Source: Streptomyces sp. CHD11 (GTDB lineage Bacteria; Actinomycetota; Actinomycetes; Streptomycetales; Streptomycetaceae). Taken from it: a stretch of 64,000 nucleotides of DNA. Position numbers and translations under genes: made by a program. Shown one piece after another: positions 7,491-16,200 of this stretch. Numbering within the stretch: position 1 is the first letter of the stretch; each line of letters starts with the position of its first letter. Below the pieces are notes generated by a model. The model was not told the DNA's origin. It saw only the letters and a program-made list of their open reading frames with translations, and searched no databases. The DNA is taken from contig NZ_JABTTS010000003.1 in the NCBI RefSeq assembly GCF_018638295.1, positions 227,003 to 291,002 of the forward strand, given 5' to 3'.

Positions 7491-8618
7491 TCACCTGGTC
7501 GAGCAGACGGAGCCGTTCAGGCGGAACGCGTCCGGCTGTGCGAAGGAGCCGCTGTAGGTTCCCTGGAAGCCGAAGCTCTGGCTCTCACCGGGCGCGATCC
7601 GCGCGTTGCTTCCCGTCGCACTGGCGGTGACCGCTCCGGAGGAGGGGGTGACGGACGCGTTCCAGGCGTTGGTGACGCGCTGCCCGGAGGGCAGGGTGAA
7701 GGCGAGCGACCAGCTGTCGAGGGGAGCCGGGCCGGCGTTGTTCACCGTGACGTTCGCGGTGAAGCCGCCCGGCCAGACGTTGGTGGCGTACGACACCGTG
7801 CACACCGCCGGGTCACCGGGGTTGCCCGGGTCGCCGCCGCCGGTCTCGATGCTGGAGGAGAAGGAGTTCACCGTGAGCCCCGCCCCGTTCTGCCAGGGCT
7901 CGAATCCCGCCTGGATACTCGTCAGGTACCAGTCGTTCTGGGCCATTCCGCGTGCGACGGTCTCCCGGACGAAGTCCATGACGTCGAAGCTCCAGCTGCC
8001 GATCGCCGACGGCGCGACGAACGACAGCACGTCGTTGGTCCCGTTGCCGCCCGACCAGACCTGCCAGCTGCGTCCGCCCACGGTGGCCGTGCCGACCTGG
8101 GAGCCGATCGGCTGGACCGGGCCCACCTTGGCGAACCAGATCATGATCTCGGTCCGGTTGACGCCGTCGGTCCGCGGCGTCGGGTCCAGCCAGATGTCGT
8201 ACGAGGCGTTGTACACGGCGTCGCCGACATAGCCGTAGGAAATGCTGCTGGGCGCGCGGGAGATGTCACCGACCCGGGCGGGGAGCTCGGTTCCCGGCGA
8301 GCAGTTGGTGTAGTGACAGCCGTTGAAGACCGACGGGTACGACTTCGGGGCACCGTTGGTGGGAACCGAGCCGTCGGCCCGGGTGACGCGGAAGCCGGTG
8401 TCCGTGGTGGTGACGCACTGGGGGTCGCTGGTGCCCCAGCGGTTGTTCTGGACGACGTAGCGTCCCTGGATGGTGGTCGATCCGAACTGCTCGCAGACCG
8501 TGGTGTCGGCCTGGGCCGGAGCCGTCGCGGTCACCAGCGCCGCGACCACGGCGAAAACGGTGAGAAGCGTCGCGAACAGGCCGCGTGGGGCGCGGGTCAG
8601 GTGCCGTAACCGTCGCAT
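7491..8618 (-). CDS. Secreted GH12 endo-beta-1,4-glucanase with CBM2 (CelB-like)
   Basis: A 375-residue secreted cellulase. A signal peptide ends near ATAPAQA (about residue 37). The GH12 domain runs from about 38 to 260 with the nucleophile Glu157 (RTEIMIW) and the acid/base Glu240 (GFEPW). A short GGGDPGNPGDP linker leads to a C-terminal CBM2 module (CTVSYATNVWPGGFTANVTV to the end). The enzyme hydrolyses internal bonds in cellulose and mixed beta-glucans outside the cell. The start ATG at 8618 is preceded by GGAGAGG. Two CebR-type palindromes sit 37-78 bases upstream, strong evidence of cellobiose-induced expression. It is followed by the LPMO gene, giving a synergistic cellulolytic pair. 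Confidence 0.93.
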   Translation of the reverse strand: MRRLRHLTRAPRGLFATLLTVFAVVAALVTATAPAQADTTVCEQFGSTTIQGRYVVQNNRWGTSDPQCVTTTDTGFRVTRADGSVPTNGAPKSYPSVFNGCHYTNCSPGTELPARVGDISRAPSSISYGYVGDAVYNASYDIWLDPTPRTDGVNRTEIMIWFAKVGPVQPIGSQVGTATVGGRSWQVWSGGNGTNDVLSFVAPSAIGSWSFDVMDFVRETVARGMAQNDWYLTSIQAGFEPWQNGAGLTVNSFSSSIETGGGDPGNPGDPAVCTVSYATNVWPGGFTANVTVNNAGPAPLDSWSLAFTLPSGQRVTNAWNASVTPSSGAVTASATGSNARIAPGESQSFGFQGTYSGSFAQPDAFRLNGSVCSTR

Positions 8619-8654
8619 GCGGGGGGCCTCTCCAGGAGGGTGCGGGGGCGATCG

Positions 8655-8696
8655 GCGGGAGCGCTCCCGCCTCCCCATGTGATGGGAGCGCTCCCA
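8655..8696. promoter_or_regulatory. Two CebR-type operator boxes before the GH12 gene
   Basis: GCGGGAGCGCTCCCGC at 8655-8670 and TGGGAGCGCTCCCA at 8683-8696 are perfect palindromes. The second equals the known CebR/CelR operator consensus of actinomycetes; the first shares its 12-bp core. They lie just upstream of the cellulase start, so a LacI-family repressor released by cellobiose would control it. The start-to-start spacing of the common cores is 27 bases. Confidence 0.88.
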
Positions 8697-8818
8697 TTTG
8701 TGGTTCGGGACGGGACTGTAGAAGGCTCACATGTCCCTGACAAGGGTGCGGGCAGAGACGCGTCGCACCTTTTTCGAAACCGCAGGTCGGCAGGGTGATC
8801 CATCGGGGCGCCGCACGC

Positions 8819-8832
8819 CGGGAGCGCTCCCG
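8819..8832. promoter_or_regulatory. Third CebR-type box, downstream of the LacI gene
   Basis: CGGGAGCGCTCCCG, a perfect palindrome with the same core as the two boxes before the GH12 gene. It lies about 200 bases upstream of the GH12 start and 60 bases beyond the LacI stop codon. It could be an auxiliary operator that allows looping with the proximal boxes (inference). Confidence 0.65.
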
Positions 8833-8893
8833 AAACATTCGGTGCGTGCGGTCCCGCGCACGGAGGCGGCGGCAGGACGGGCCAGGGTCAGGG

Positions 8894-9916
8894 TCAGGCG
8901 GAACCTCGGCGTACCAGTTCCGTACGGAGGATGACGTGCCGCCAGGCCACCGCCGAGTCCTCCATCTCCTCCAGGAGCAACCGCACCATGGTGCGGCCGA
9001 TGTCCTCCAGGGGCTGGCGTACGGTGGTCAGTTTCGGGTCGGTGTGCTGGGCGAGCGGGAAGTCGTCGAAGCCGATCACCGCGACGTCCTCCGGCACCCG
9101 GCGGCCGGCCGCGCGCAGGGCACTCAGCGCTCCCGCGGCCATGGTGTCCGAGGCGGCGAACACGGCGTCGATCTCCGGGGCCCGCTCGAGGAGTCCGGCG
9201 GTCGCACGGCGTCCGCTGTCCTCCGAGAAGTCGCCCTCGGCGATCCAGGAGGGCCTGCCCTCGATCCCGGCCCGCCGCAACGCCTCGCGGTATCCGCGCA
9301 GCCGGCACTGGGCCACGTACATGTCGAGCGGCCCGGTGACGGTGGCGACCGAGCGGCGGCCGGAGTCCAGCAGATGCGTCACCGCGCTGCGGGCGCCGCC
9401 GGCGTTGTCCGCGTCGACGTAGGTCACGCCCTCGTCGCCCGAGCGCCGTCCCAGCAGGACCGTGGGCAGTCCCACGTCGGCGAGCATGTCGGGGAGCGCG
9501 TCCTCGGCGTGTACGGACATCAGCATGACGCCGTCGACCCGGCCGCCGCGCGCGTACTCCACGAAGCGCCGGCGTTCGGCGTCCGTGCGGACCAGGGTCA
9601 GCAGCAACTGCACCTTGGTGTCGGTCAGCGCGTCGCCGACGGACCTGACGATCTCGGAGAAGAACGGCTCACCGAACATCCGCCAGTCCGGCTCCGTCAT
9701 GACCAGCGCGACGGCGTCGGCACGCCGCCCGGCCAGCGAGCGGGCGGCGAGATTGGGGACGTAGCCCAGTTCGGCGACGGCCCGCTGCACGGCACGGCGC
9801 GTCGATTCCTTCACGCCCGCCGCGTTGTTGATGACACGGGAGACGGTGCCCCGTCCCACACCGGCGAGCGCGGCCACCTCCTCGAGCGTCGGTGTGCCGG
9901 GACGCTGCCTGACCAT
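8894..9916 (-). CDS. LacI-family repressor, probable regulator of the cellulase genes
   Basis: A 340-residue regulator. The LacI headpiece is at the N-terminus (TLEEVAALAGVGRGTVSRVINNAAGVKESTRRAV, ending with the hinge-helix pattern LGYVPNLAARSL). A periplasmic-binding-protein-like effector domain follows, with VMLMSVHAEDALPDMLADVGLPTVLLGRR and the typical late segment DVAVIGFDDFPLAQHTDPKLTTVRQP. I chose the ATG at 9916; in-frame GTG codons just upstream are possible. It is transcribed toward the GH12 and LPMO genes, with CebR-type boxes in between, so control of the cellulases is likely. The cebEFG transporter that normally accompanies cebR is absent, so I do not assign the name. Confidence 0.9.
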   Translation of the reverse strand: MVRQRPGTPTLEEVAALAGVGRGTVSRVINNAAGVKESTRRAVQRAVAELGYVPNLAARSLAGRRADAVALVMTEPDWRMFGEPFFSEIVRSVGDALTDTKVQLLLTLVRTDAERRRFVEYARGGRVDGVMLMSVHAEDALPDMLADVGLPTVLLGRRSGDEGVTYVDADNAGGARSAVTHLLDSGRRSVATVTGPLDMYVAQCRLRGYREALRRAGIEGRPSWIAEGDFSEDSGRRATAGLLERAPEIDAVFAASDTMAAGALSALRAAGRRVPEDVAVIGFDDFPLAQHTDPKLTTVRQPLEDIGRTMVRLLLEEMEDSAVAWRHVILRTELVRRGSA

Positions 9917-10601
9917 GACCACCCCCACGAGATCACCTGATCCTACGGGGCCCGGGGCCCGGTGCGGCCGCTCTCCTCGCACGGCGCCATGCTGTCCGGC
10001 GACCGGGGACGGCGCACGGCCGGCCCCCCGGCGGACGTTTCCCTCAGGTCGACGGAGGATCACCCACCGGTCCGGGCGGGCCTCTCCGTACCCGCTTCGA
10101 GACGCACCCTCGAGACTTCGTACCGCACATTCCCGCTCGCCCCGGCTCCACAGTCAGCGGTGCGCCCCGCCCGGGCGCCGAGAGGCACCTGGCGACGGCG
10201 ACGGTGCGCCGGCTGGACCCCGACAGCCGTACCCCGCACGAGGAGGCGGGCGATCCGGAGGCCGACGGTCTCGCCGGCTCCGTCTGGCAGGCGCGGCGCG
10301 GTCCGGCGGTCACCGCGACCGCGGCCTGGTCACCGACGCGCCGCGCTCCCCCGGCCACCGTCACGGCGCACTGCCCGGTGCCCCGGGGCTCGGTGAACTC
10401 TCCGAGCGGGCCGGGTCCCCTGGCGGAGCGGACCGGGGACGGCGACATCCGCGCGAACTGGCCGAGGCGATCCGCGCCCCGCCGACCGTCTCGGCCGACC
10501 CCGGCCCATTGACTCGTCGTTACGCACGGGTAAGTTGACTCCTGAGTAAGTAAGCACGGCAGCAACCAGCACGAGAGCATCAGCCGCGACCAGGAGCCGT
10601 C
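9917..10601. other. 685-base intergenic region between LacI and acyl-CoA ligase genes
   Basis: Divergent spacer. Reading frames inside it are low-quality and arginine-rich; none shows a family motif, although 10204-10512 (+) has a somewhat more balanced composition and could be a gene relic. The right end carries a promoter-like element at 10509-10536. The left end should hold the LacI promoter but I cannot place it. Confidence 0.4.
10509..10536 (+). promoter_or_regulatory. Candidate promoter for the acyl-CoA ligase gene
   Basis: TTGACT at 10509-10514 and TAAGTT at 10531-10536 are 16 bases apart, near the vegetative consensus. Just downstream GTAAGT is repeated (10530-10535 and about 10546-10551) around the small inverted repeat ACTC-CT-GAGT, which might be a regulator site. 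The start codon lies about 65 bases further on. Confidence 0.45.
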
Positions 10602-12518
10602 ATGGGCGTACGCAAGGATCTGAAACGGGCGAAGGGACGCACCGACCTGGCGGGTCGGGGCGGAGTGGAGACCGTCAGGGACGAACGGGGCATCGTCCGT
10701 GAGGCCCGTACGGCGGTCCTCGCCGGGCGGCAGATCACCGGCAGCACCGCCGACATCCCGTTCACCAACGCGGCCGAGGCCCCCGACGCTGTGGTCCTGC
10801 GCCGCGAGCGGGCCGGTGCCTGGCACCCGGTCACGGCGGCGGCCTTCGCCCAGGAGGTCACGGCCGTGGCGAAGGGGCTGATCGCCGCCGGGCTGGAACC
10901 GGGCGACCGGGTCGCGGTGATGTCGCGCACCCGCTACGAGTGGGCGGTGCTGGACTTCGCGATCTGGTCGGCCGGCGGCCTGACCGTGCCGGTCTACGCG
11001 ACATCCTCGCCGGAGCAGGTGGAGTGGATCGTCCGTGACTCCGGGGCCCGGCACATCGTCACGGAGACCGCCGGGAACACCGCCACCGTGAAAGCGGGCA
11101 CCGCCGCCCACAGCACGCCGCCGCGCGTGTGGGAACTGGACGCGGACGCCCTCGCCGACCTCACCGCACTCGGCGGTGGTGTGCCCGACGAAGAGGTCAC
11201 CGAGCGGCGTACCGCCCTGACGCCCGACACCGTGGCGACCGTCTGCTACACCTCCGGCACCACCGGCCGCCCCAAGGGCTGCGTCCTCACCCACGCCAAC
11301 CTGTACGCGGAAGCGGCCAACACCGTCGAGCTGCTGCACCCCGTCTTCAAGGAGGTCACGGACCAGGTCGCCTCGACCCTGCTGTTCCTGCCGCTCGCCC
11401 ACATCCTCGGCCGCACCCTGCAGATCTCCTGCCTGATGGCCCGGATCGAGGTCGGCCACTGCCCGAGCATCAAGCCGGACGAACTGCGGCCCAAGCTCAA
11501 GGCGTTCCGGCCGACGTTCCTGGTGGGCGTGCCCTATCTGTTCGAGAAGATCCACGACACCGGCCGCGCCACCGCCGAGAAGCTGGGCCGTGGGGCCTCC
11601 TTCGAGCGGGCCCACCGCGTCGCGGTCCGTTTCGGCCAGGCACACCTCGACCGGTTCCTGGGCCGCGGCAAGGGCCCCGGACCCGGTCTGTACGCCGCGC
11701 GGGCGCTCTACGACCTGCTGGTCTACCGCAGGGTCCGCAAGGAGCTCGGCGGGCGTGTGCGGTACGCCATCAGCGGCGGCTCCCCGCTGGAGCGCGACCT
11801 CAATCTCTTCTTCTACGCGGCCGGGATCATGATCTACGAGGGGTACGGCCTGACCGAGACCACCGCGGCCGCCACCATCGTCCCTCCGCTGGCCCCCCGT
11901 CCCGGCACGGTCGGCCTCCCGGTCCCCGGTACCGCGGTCCGGATCGCGGACGACGGTGAGGTGTGCGTCAGGGGCGACATCGTCTTCGGGTCGTACCGCA
12001 ACAACCCGGCCGCCACGGACGAGGTGCTGAAGGACGGCTGGTTCACCACCGGTGACCTGGGCTCCCTGGACGAGGACGGTTATCTGACCATCACCGGGCG
12101 CAAGAAGGACATCATCGTCACCTCCGGCGGCAAGAACGTCTCCCCCGCCGTCCTGGAGGACCGGCTGCGCAGCCGCCCGCCCGTGGGCCAGTGCCTCGTC
12201 GTCGGCGACAACCGGCCGTTCGTGGCGGCGCTGATCGCCCTCGACCCGGAGGCGGTCGCCCACTGGCTCTCGGTGCGCGGGCTGCCCGCCGGCACCCCGG
12301 TGTCCGAACTCGTCCGCGATCCCCGGATGCGGGCCGAGGTGCAGAAGGCAGTGGACCACGCCAACGAGGCGGTCTCCCGTGCGGAGTCCATCCGTGCCTT
12401 CACCCTGATCGAGGGCGAGTTCACCGAGGAGAACGGACTGCTGACCCCGTCGCTCAAGGTCAGGCGGCAGCAGGCGCAGGAGGCGTACGCGGCGGAGATC
12501 GCCGCGCTGTACTCCTGA
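10602..12518 (+). CDS. Long-chain fatty acid-CoA ligase (FadD15-like)
   Basis: A 638-residue adenylate-forming enzyme that activates fatty acids to acyl-CoA through an acyl-AMP. Motif A3 is CYTSGTTGRPKG (about residue 213 on), the A5 motif is GYGLTETTAA (about 413), and DGWFTTGDLG with the hinge GRKKDIIVTSGGKNVSP follows (about 476-510); the catalytic lysine region lies near the C-terminus (ENGLLTPSLKVRR). Length and order match the actinobacterial FadD15 group, cytoplasmic or membrane-associated. The ATG follows AGGAG. The gene is alone, with a terminator-like hairpin after it and a converging GNAT gene. Confidence 0.93.
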   Translation: MGVRKDLKRAKGRTDLAGRGGVETVRDERGIVREARTAVLAGRQITGSTADIPFTNAAEAPDAVVLRRERAGAWHPVTAAAFAQEVTAVAKGLIAAGLEPGDRVAVMSRTRYEWAVLDFAIWSAGGLTVPVYATSSPEQVEWIVRDSGARHIVTETAGNTATVKAGTAAHSTPPRVWELDADALADLTALGGGVPDEEVTERRTALTPDTVATVCYTSGTTGRPKGCVLTHANLYAEAANTVELLHPVFKEVTDQVASTLLFLPLAHILGRTLQISCLMARIEVGHCPSIKPDELRPKLKAFRPTFLVGVPYLFEKIHDTGRATAEKLGRGASFERAHRVAVRFGQAHLDRFLGRGKGPGPGLYAARALYDLLVYRRVRKELGGRVRYAISGGSPLERDLNLFFYAAGIMIYEGYGLTETTAAATIVPPLAPRPGTVGLPVPGTAVRIADDGEVCVRGDIVFGSYRNNPAATDEVLKDGWFTTGDLGSLDEDGYLTITGRKKDIIVTSGGKNVSPAVLEDRLRSRPPVGQCLVVGDNRPFVAALIALDPEAVAHWLSVRGLPAGTPVSELVRDPRMRAEVQKAVDHANEAVSRAESIRAFTLIEGEFTEENGLLTPSLKVRRQQAQEAYAAEIAALYS

Positions 12519-12540
12519 GACCCGGGCCCCGCCCGGGGTC
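12519..12540. terminator. Terminator hairpin between converging genes
   Basis: CCCGGGC at 12521-12527 pairs with GCCCGGG at 12531-12537 across a 3-base loop. It lies in the 24 bases between the stop codons of the acyl-CoA ligase and the GNAT gene and can act on both strands. Confidence 0.65.
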
Positions 12541-12542
12541 CG

Positions 12543-13115
12543 TCAGCGCAGGTCGAGCCGCATCAGCACACGGGGATGTCCGGACAGGACCGAGGTGGTG
12601 TCGGCGGCATGGGTGAAGCCGGCCCGCTCGAAGTTCTTCCGCAGGCCGGGGTATGCCATCGTCTGGTCGACGCGCGCGTCGCCGTTGTCGAGGGGGTACG
12701 CCTCGATCGCGGGGGCGCCCCGGTCGCGGGCGAGCGCGACCGCGCCGGCGATGAGGGCGTGCGAGAGGCCCTTCCGCCGGTGCCCCGGACGCACCCTGAT
12801 GCACCACAGCGACCAGACCGGCAGGTTGTCGACGTGCGGGATCTTGCGGTTGCGCGCGAAGGACGTGTCCGCGCGGGGTGCGACGGCCGCCCAGCCGACC
12901 GGCTCCTCGCCGTCGTAGGCGAGCACGCCGATGGGTACGCCGGTCCGGCACAGTTCGGCGACGTACTCGCCCCTGGCCGGGCCGCGGAGCTCCTTGTCGA
13001 GCCTGGAGGGGATGCGGTAGCTCAGGCACCAGCAGACGTTCGCCCCGGGCGACTTGGGGCCGAGCAGGGCCCGTACATCCTCGAGGACGGAGGCGGGGCG
13101 GACGTCGATGGCCAT
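12543..13115 (-). CDS. GNAT-family N-acetyltransferase
   Basis: A 190-residue GNAT protein. The acetyl-CoA-binding motif A is VWSLWCIRVRPGHRRKGLSHALIAGAVALARDRG, with the R/Q-x-x-G-x-G/A pyrophosphate loop as RRKGLS. The later segment IEAYPLDNGDARVDQTMAYPGLRKNFERAGF is typical of the group with the W-A-V-A-P sheet (VGWAAVAPRADT). The acceptor substrate is unknown. It is the last gene of a three-gene minus-strand set (aminotransferase, DUF1990, GNAT). GGAGG stands just before its ATG, and that start lies only 12 bases after the point where a read-through DUF1990 frame would end, suggesting the genes were once translationally linked. Confidence 0.88.
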   Translation of the reverse strand: MAIDVRPASVLEDVRALLGPKSPGANVCWCLSYRIPSRLDKELRGPARGEYVAELCRTGVPIGVLAYDGEEPVGWAAVAPRADTSFARNRKIPHVDNLPVWSLWCIRVRPGHRRKGLSHALIAGAVALARDRGAPAIEAYPLDNGDARVDQTMAYPGLRKNFERAGFTHAADTTSVLSGHPRVLMRLDLR

Positions 13116-13226
13116 ACCTCCACGATGTCACGCCACCTCGGGAGGCGCCCCGCCGTCGGCCGTCAGCGCGCGGAGGTAACGGGCTCGGGCGCCGCGCTGG
13201 GCGAGGAGCAGGACGGGGAAGAGGAA

Positions 13227-13685
13227 TCACCAGGGACCCGCCGGCGCCGCCCGGGTCAGTGAGCGCAGGGTCAGCAGGACACGGCCGTCCCCGTCCCGGT
13301 GCACGATGAAAGCCTCCTCCCCGCTGACCGGATGTCCCCGCCGGGTGCCGTAGGCGAAGCCGCACCGGTCGCCCGTCTCCACCACGGCGACGACCTCGAC
13401 CGGCTCACGGACGGTGAACCGGCCGGGTCCCGCCGTGATGGTGTACCGCCCGCCCTCCCGCACCCTGAGACCGCCTCCGTCGGCCGGGATGACGGAGAAG
13501 CCGCTGCGGCGTTTGACCTCCCAGCGCACGACGGCGTCCCCGGCCGCCGCCCAGGTGTCCGCTCCGTACCCGATCGTCACGGTTCGCTCGTACCGGCGGA
13601 ACCCGGACGGCGACGCGGGCCGGATCGGGGCGGCCGGGGCGGTCGCCCCGCGGGCGGGACAGGTCAGGCCGGTGTCGTCACTCAT
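13227..13685 (-). CDS. DUF1990 protein, apparently cut short by an in-frame TGA
   Basis: A 152-residue protein with the DUF1990 pattern: GFRRYERTVTIGYGADTWAAAGDAVVRWEVKRRSGF, then EPVEVVAVVETGDRCGFAYGTRRGHPVSGEEAFIVHRD, ending RSLTRAAPAGPW. Family members usually continue with a hydrophobic, arginine-rich helix. Here the codon after GPW is TGA (13227-13229), but the same frame then continues for 32 codons with FLFPVLLLAQRGARARYLRA and a short tail, stopping at 13128-13130. That tail is what the family normally has. So this is either a recent nonsense change (CGA or TGG to TGA), a read-through site or a sequence error. The start ATG overlaps the end of the aminotransferase gene (ATGAGTGA), a coupled arrangement. 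Function of DUF1990 is unknown. Confidence 0.8.
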   Translation of the reverse strand: MSDDTGLTCPARGATAPAAPIRPASPSGFRRYERTVTIGYGADTWAAAGDAVVRWEVKRRSGFSVIPADGGGLRVREGGRYTITAGPGRFTVREPVEVVAVVETGDRCGFAYGTRRGHPVSGEEAFIVHRDGDGRVLLTLRSLTRAAPAGPW

Positions 13686-14895
13686 GCGCCGGCTGCTCCA
13701 GGAAGGCCGCGAGGCCGGCCAGCAGCCGGTCGACGTCCTCGGTGCCGGTGTACGGGGCCAGGCCGATCCGCAGGCCGCCGGTGTCCCCGAGGCCGAGGTG
13801 GCGGGACGCCTCCAGGGCGTAGAAGCTGCCGGAGGGCGCGTGGACGCCGCGCTCCGCGAGGAAGCGGTAGGCGTCCTCGGTGCGACGGCCGTCGAGGGTG
13901 ACCAGCAGGGTCGGGGTGCGCCGGGCGGCACGGGAGCGGACGGTGACCCCGTCGAGGGCCGTCAGACCCTTCTCGAGCCGCTCCCGGAGCACCGCCTCGT
14001 GCTCCTCGAGCAGTTCGTAGGTCCTGGCCAGCCGTTCCCGGCGGCCGCCGGCCGGCAGCCCGGAGAGGCCGGCCAGGAAATCGACGGCGGCACGGGTGCC
14101 CGCGAGGAACTCGTAAGGCAGCGTACCGAGCTCGAAGCGCTCGGGCACGGCGTCCGTGGAGGGCAGCAGCTTGTCCGGGCGGAGGGTCTCCAGCAGCTCG
14201 GGGCGGGCGGCGAGGACCCCGTGGTGCGGGCCGAGGAACTTGTAGGGGGAGCAGACGAAGAAGTCCGCGCCGAGCGCCTCGGTGTCGACCAGCTTGTGCG
14301 CGGTGTAGTGCACGCCGTCGACGTACAGCAGGGCGCCCGCCTCGTGCACGGCACGGGCGATCTCGGCGATCGGCGGGATGGTGCCGATGAGGTTCGAGGC
14401 GGCGGTGACGGCGACCAGCCGGGTGCGCCCGGAGAGCCGGGCCCGGATGTCGTCGGCGGTCAGTTCACCCGTGTCCGGGTCGAAGTCCGCGTGGCGGACG
14501 GTGACGCCGGCCCGTTCGGCCGCCTGGACCCAGGGGCGGATGTTGGCGTCGTGGTCCAGGCGCGTGACGACCACCTCGTCACCGGGTGACCAGCCGGCGG
14601 CGAGGGTGCGGGCGAAGTCGTAGGTGAGCTGGGTGGCGCTGCGCCCGAAGACGATGCCGGCCGGGTCGGCGCCTAGGAGGTCGGCCATGGCGCGGCGGGC
14701 CTCGTCGACGACGGAGTCGGCGTTGCGTTCGCCGGGCAGCAGGGCGCCGCGGTTGGAGAGGGGCCGGGACAGCGCGGCGCCGATCGCCTCGATGACGGGC
14801 AGCGGCGTCTGGGTGCCGCCGGGGCCGTCGAAGTGTGCGGTGCCGGAGGCCAGCGCGGGCACCTGGGCGCGCAGCGCGGTGAGGTCGTACGTCAT
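13678..14895 (-). CDS. Cysteine desulfurase-like class V aminotransferase
   Basis: A 405-residue PLP enzyme. The PLP-binding lysine is in SPYKFLGPHHG, preceded by LLYVDGVHYTAHKLVD (the Asp that contacts the pyridine nitrogen) and TAASNLIGTIPPI. The N-terminus FDGPGGTQTPLPVIEAIGAALSRPLSNRGA is typical of the cysteine desulfurase-like subfamily (TIGR01976 type). That subfamily often lacks a clear sulfur-acceptor partner, and no SufE or IscU gene is adjacent. The start ATG follows AGGAAAAG. It is first in the minus-strand group with DUF1990 (8-base overlap) and GNAT. Desulfurase activity is plausible but unproven; an amino-acid lyase role is an alternative. Confidence 0.88.
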   Translation of the reverse strand: MTYDLTALRAQVPALASGTAHFDGPGGTQTPLPVIEAIGAALSRPLSNRGALLPGERNADSVVDEARRAMADLLGADPAGIVFGRSATQLTYDFARTLAAGWSPGDEVVVTRLDHDANIRPWVQAAERAGVTVRHADFDPDTGELTADDIRARLSGRTRLVAVTAASNLIGTIPPIAEIARAVHEAGALLYVDGVHYTAHKLVDTEALGADFFVCSPYKFLGPHHGVLAARPELLETLRPDKLLPSTDAVPERFELGTLPYEFLAGTRAAVDFLAGLSGLPAGGRRERLARTYELLEEHEAVLRERLEKGLTALDGVTVRSRAARRTPTLLVTLDGRRTEDAYRFLAERGVHAPSGSFYALEASRHLGLGDTGGLRIGLAPYTGTEDVDRLLAGLAAFLEQPAHE

Positions 14896-14933
14896 GGAGG
14901 GCTTTTCCTCTCGGTGCGGTGCCGGCGTGCCGG

Positions 14934-16034
14934 TCAGGTGGGCGAGCCGTCGCCCGGCGCGGGTTCCCGCGGCGGGTCGGTGAGCTGCTCGCGCAGATAG
15001 TTCCAGACGACCGCGACCAGCGCGGCGACGGGTACGGCGAGCAGGCTGCCGACGATGCCGGCCAGGCTGCCGCCGAGGGTCACCGCGAGCAGGACGACGG
15101 CCGCGTGCAGTCCGAGGCCCCGGCTCTGGATCATGGGCTGGAACACGTTGCCCTCGAGTTGCTGCACCACGACGATGAGGGCGAGCACGAGCAGCGCGTC
15201 CGTCAGTCCGTTGGACACCAGGGCGATCAGTACGGCGACCAGTCCGGCGAACAGGGCGCCGATGATGGGCACGAAGGCGGACACGAAGGTCAGCACCGCC
15301 AGTGGAAGCACCAGCGGGACGTCGAGGATCCACAGGCCCAGACCGATGAGGACGGCGTCGAACAGGCCGACCAGCGCCTGGGACCGCACGAACGACCCCA
15401 GGGTGAGCCAGCAGCGCTTGGCCACGACCGGTACGTCGGTGGCGAGCCGGCCGGGGAGCTGGCGGCGCAGCCAGGGCAGGAACCGCGGACCGTCCTTGAG
15501 GAAGAAGAACATCAGGAAGAGCGCCAGTACGGCCGTGACCACACCGCTGACGACGGTGCTCACGCCGGTGACGGCGGTGGTGGCGATGGCCCCGGCGCTG
15601 TCCTGGAGGCGGGCGGTCGCGGAGTCGAAGGCGCCCGCGATCTGCGCGTCGTCGATGTTCAGCGGCGGCCCGGCGGCCCATTCGCGCAGCCGCTCGACAC
15701 CTTCGACGACACCCTCGCCCAGCTCGCCCGACTCCGAGGCCACGGGAACCGCGATCAGCGCGACGGTGCCCGCCGCCACCCCCAGGAACAGCACCGTCAC
15801 CACGGAGGCGGCCAGCGCGGGGGCCATACCGCGCCTGCGCAGGTAGCGGGCCGGAGGCCAGGTGAGCGTGGTGAGCAGCAGACCGACCACGAGGGGCCAG
15901 ACCACCGGCCACATGCGGCCCAGTAGCCACAGCACCACCGCGGCCGCCACCAGGACCAGCAGCAGTTCACCGGAGACACGCGCCGAGGTGCGCAGTGCGG
16001 AACGGGTTTTCCCCGCATTCAACGTGGCAGACAT
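14934..16034 (-). CDS. AI-2E family (PF01594) membrane permease
   Basis: A 366-residue integral membrane protein. Two N-terminal helices (LLLVLVAAAVVLWLLG, VVWPLVVGLLLTTLTW) are followed by a third, a soluble loop of about 70 residues (residues about 115-155) and four or more further helices. The family signature PIIGALFAGLVAVLIAL and the segment QQLEGNVFQPMIQSRGLGLHAAVV are both present. The length matches the family. Members export small molecules or ions; the original link to autoinducer-2 is not general. The ATG start at 16034 lies upstream of the aminotransferase gene, 38 bases from it, and the two may be co-transcribed. Substrate unknown. Confidence 0.9.
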   Translation of the reverse strand: MSATLNAGKTRSALRTSARVSGELLLVLVAAAVVLWLLGRMWPVVWPLVVGLLLTTLTWPPARYLRRRGMAPALAASVVTVLFLGVAAGTVALIAVPVASESGELGEGVVEGVERLREWAAGPPLNIDDAQIAGAFDSATARLQDSAGAIATTAVTGVSTVVSGVVTAVLALFLMFFFLKDGPRFLPWLRRQLPGRLATDVPVVAKRCWLTLGSFVRSQALVGLFDAVLIGLGLWILDVPLVLPLAVLTFVSAFVPIIGALFAGLVAVLIALVSNGLTDALLVLALIVVVQQLEGNVFQPMIQSRGLGLHAAVVLLAVTLGGSLAGIVGSLLAVPVAALVAVVWNYLREQLTDPPREPAPGDGSPT

Positions 16035-16141
16035 GGAGGCACCTTACGGGGCCCCCGGACCCCTGCGATCACCCGGGACCGCGGGAAGTACCACCGGTTC
16101 CGGGCCTCCGGTGCGGACCCCGCGGCCCGTACGGAGGCGGA

Positions 16142-16178
16142 GGCGGAGGCGCGCCTGCCGCGCGCCGTCGCCTCCGCC
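16142..16178 (-). terminator. Terminator hairpin after the GH64 gene
   Basis: GGCGGAGGCG at 16142-16151 pairs with CGCCTCCGCC at 16169-16178 across a 17-base loop. It lies just beyond the stop codon of the minus-strand GH64 gene and upstream of the permease gene. Confidence 0.55.
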
Positions 16179-16200
16179 GGTACCCGCCGTACGAGAGCGG

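Noticed and set aside
10204..10512. Plus-strand frame upstream of the acyl-CoA ligase gene
   Set aside because: Arg/Pro-rich, no family motif, no ribosome site; overlaps a promoter-like region. Treated as non-coding or a relic.
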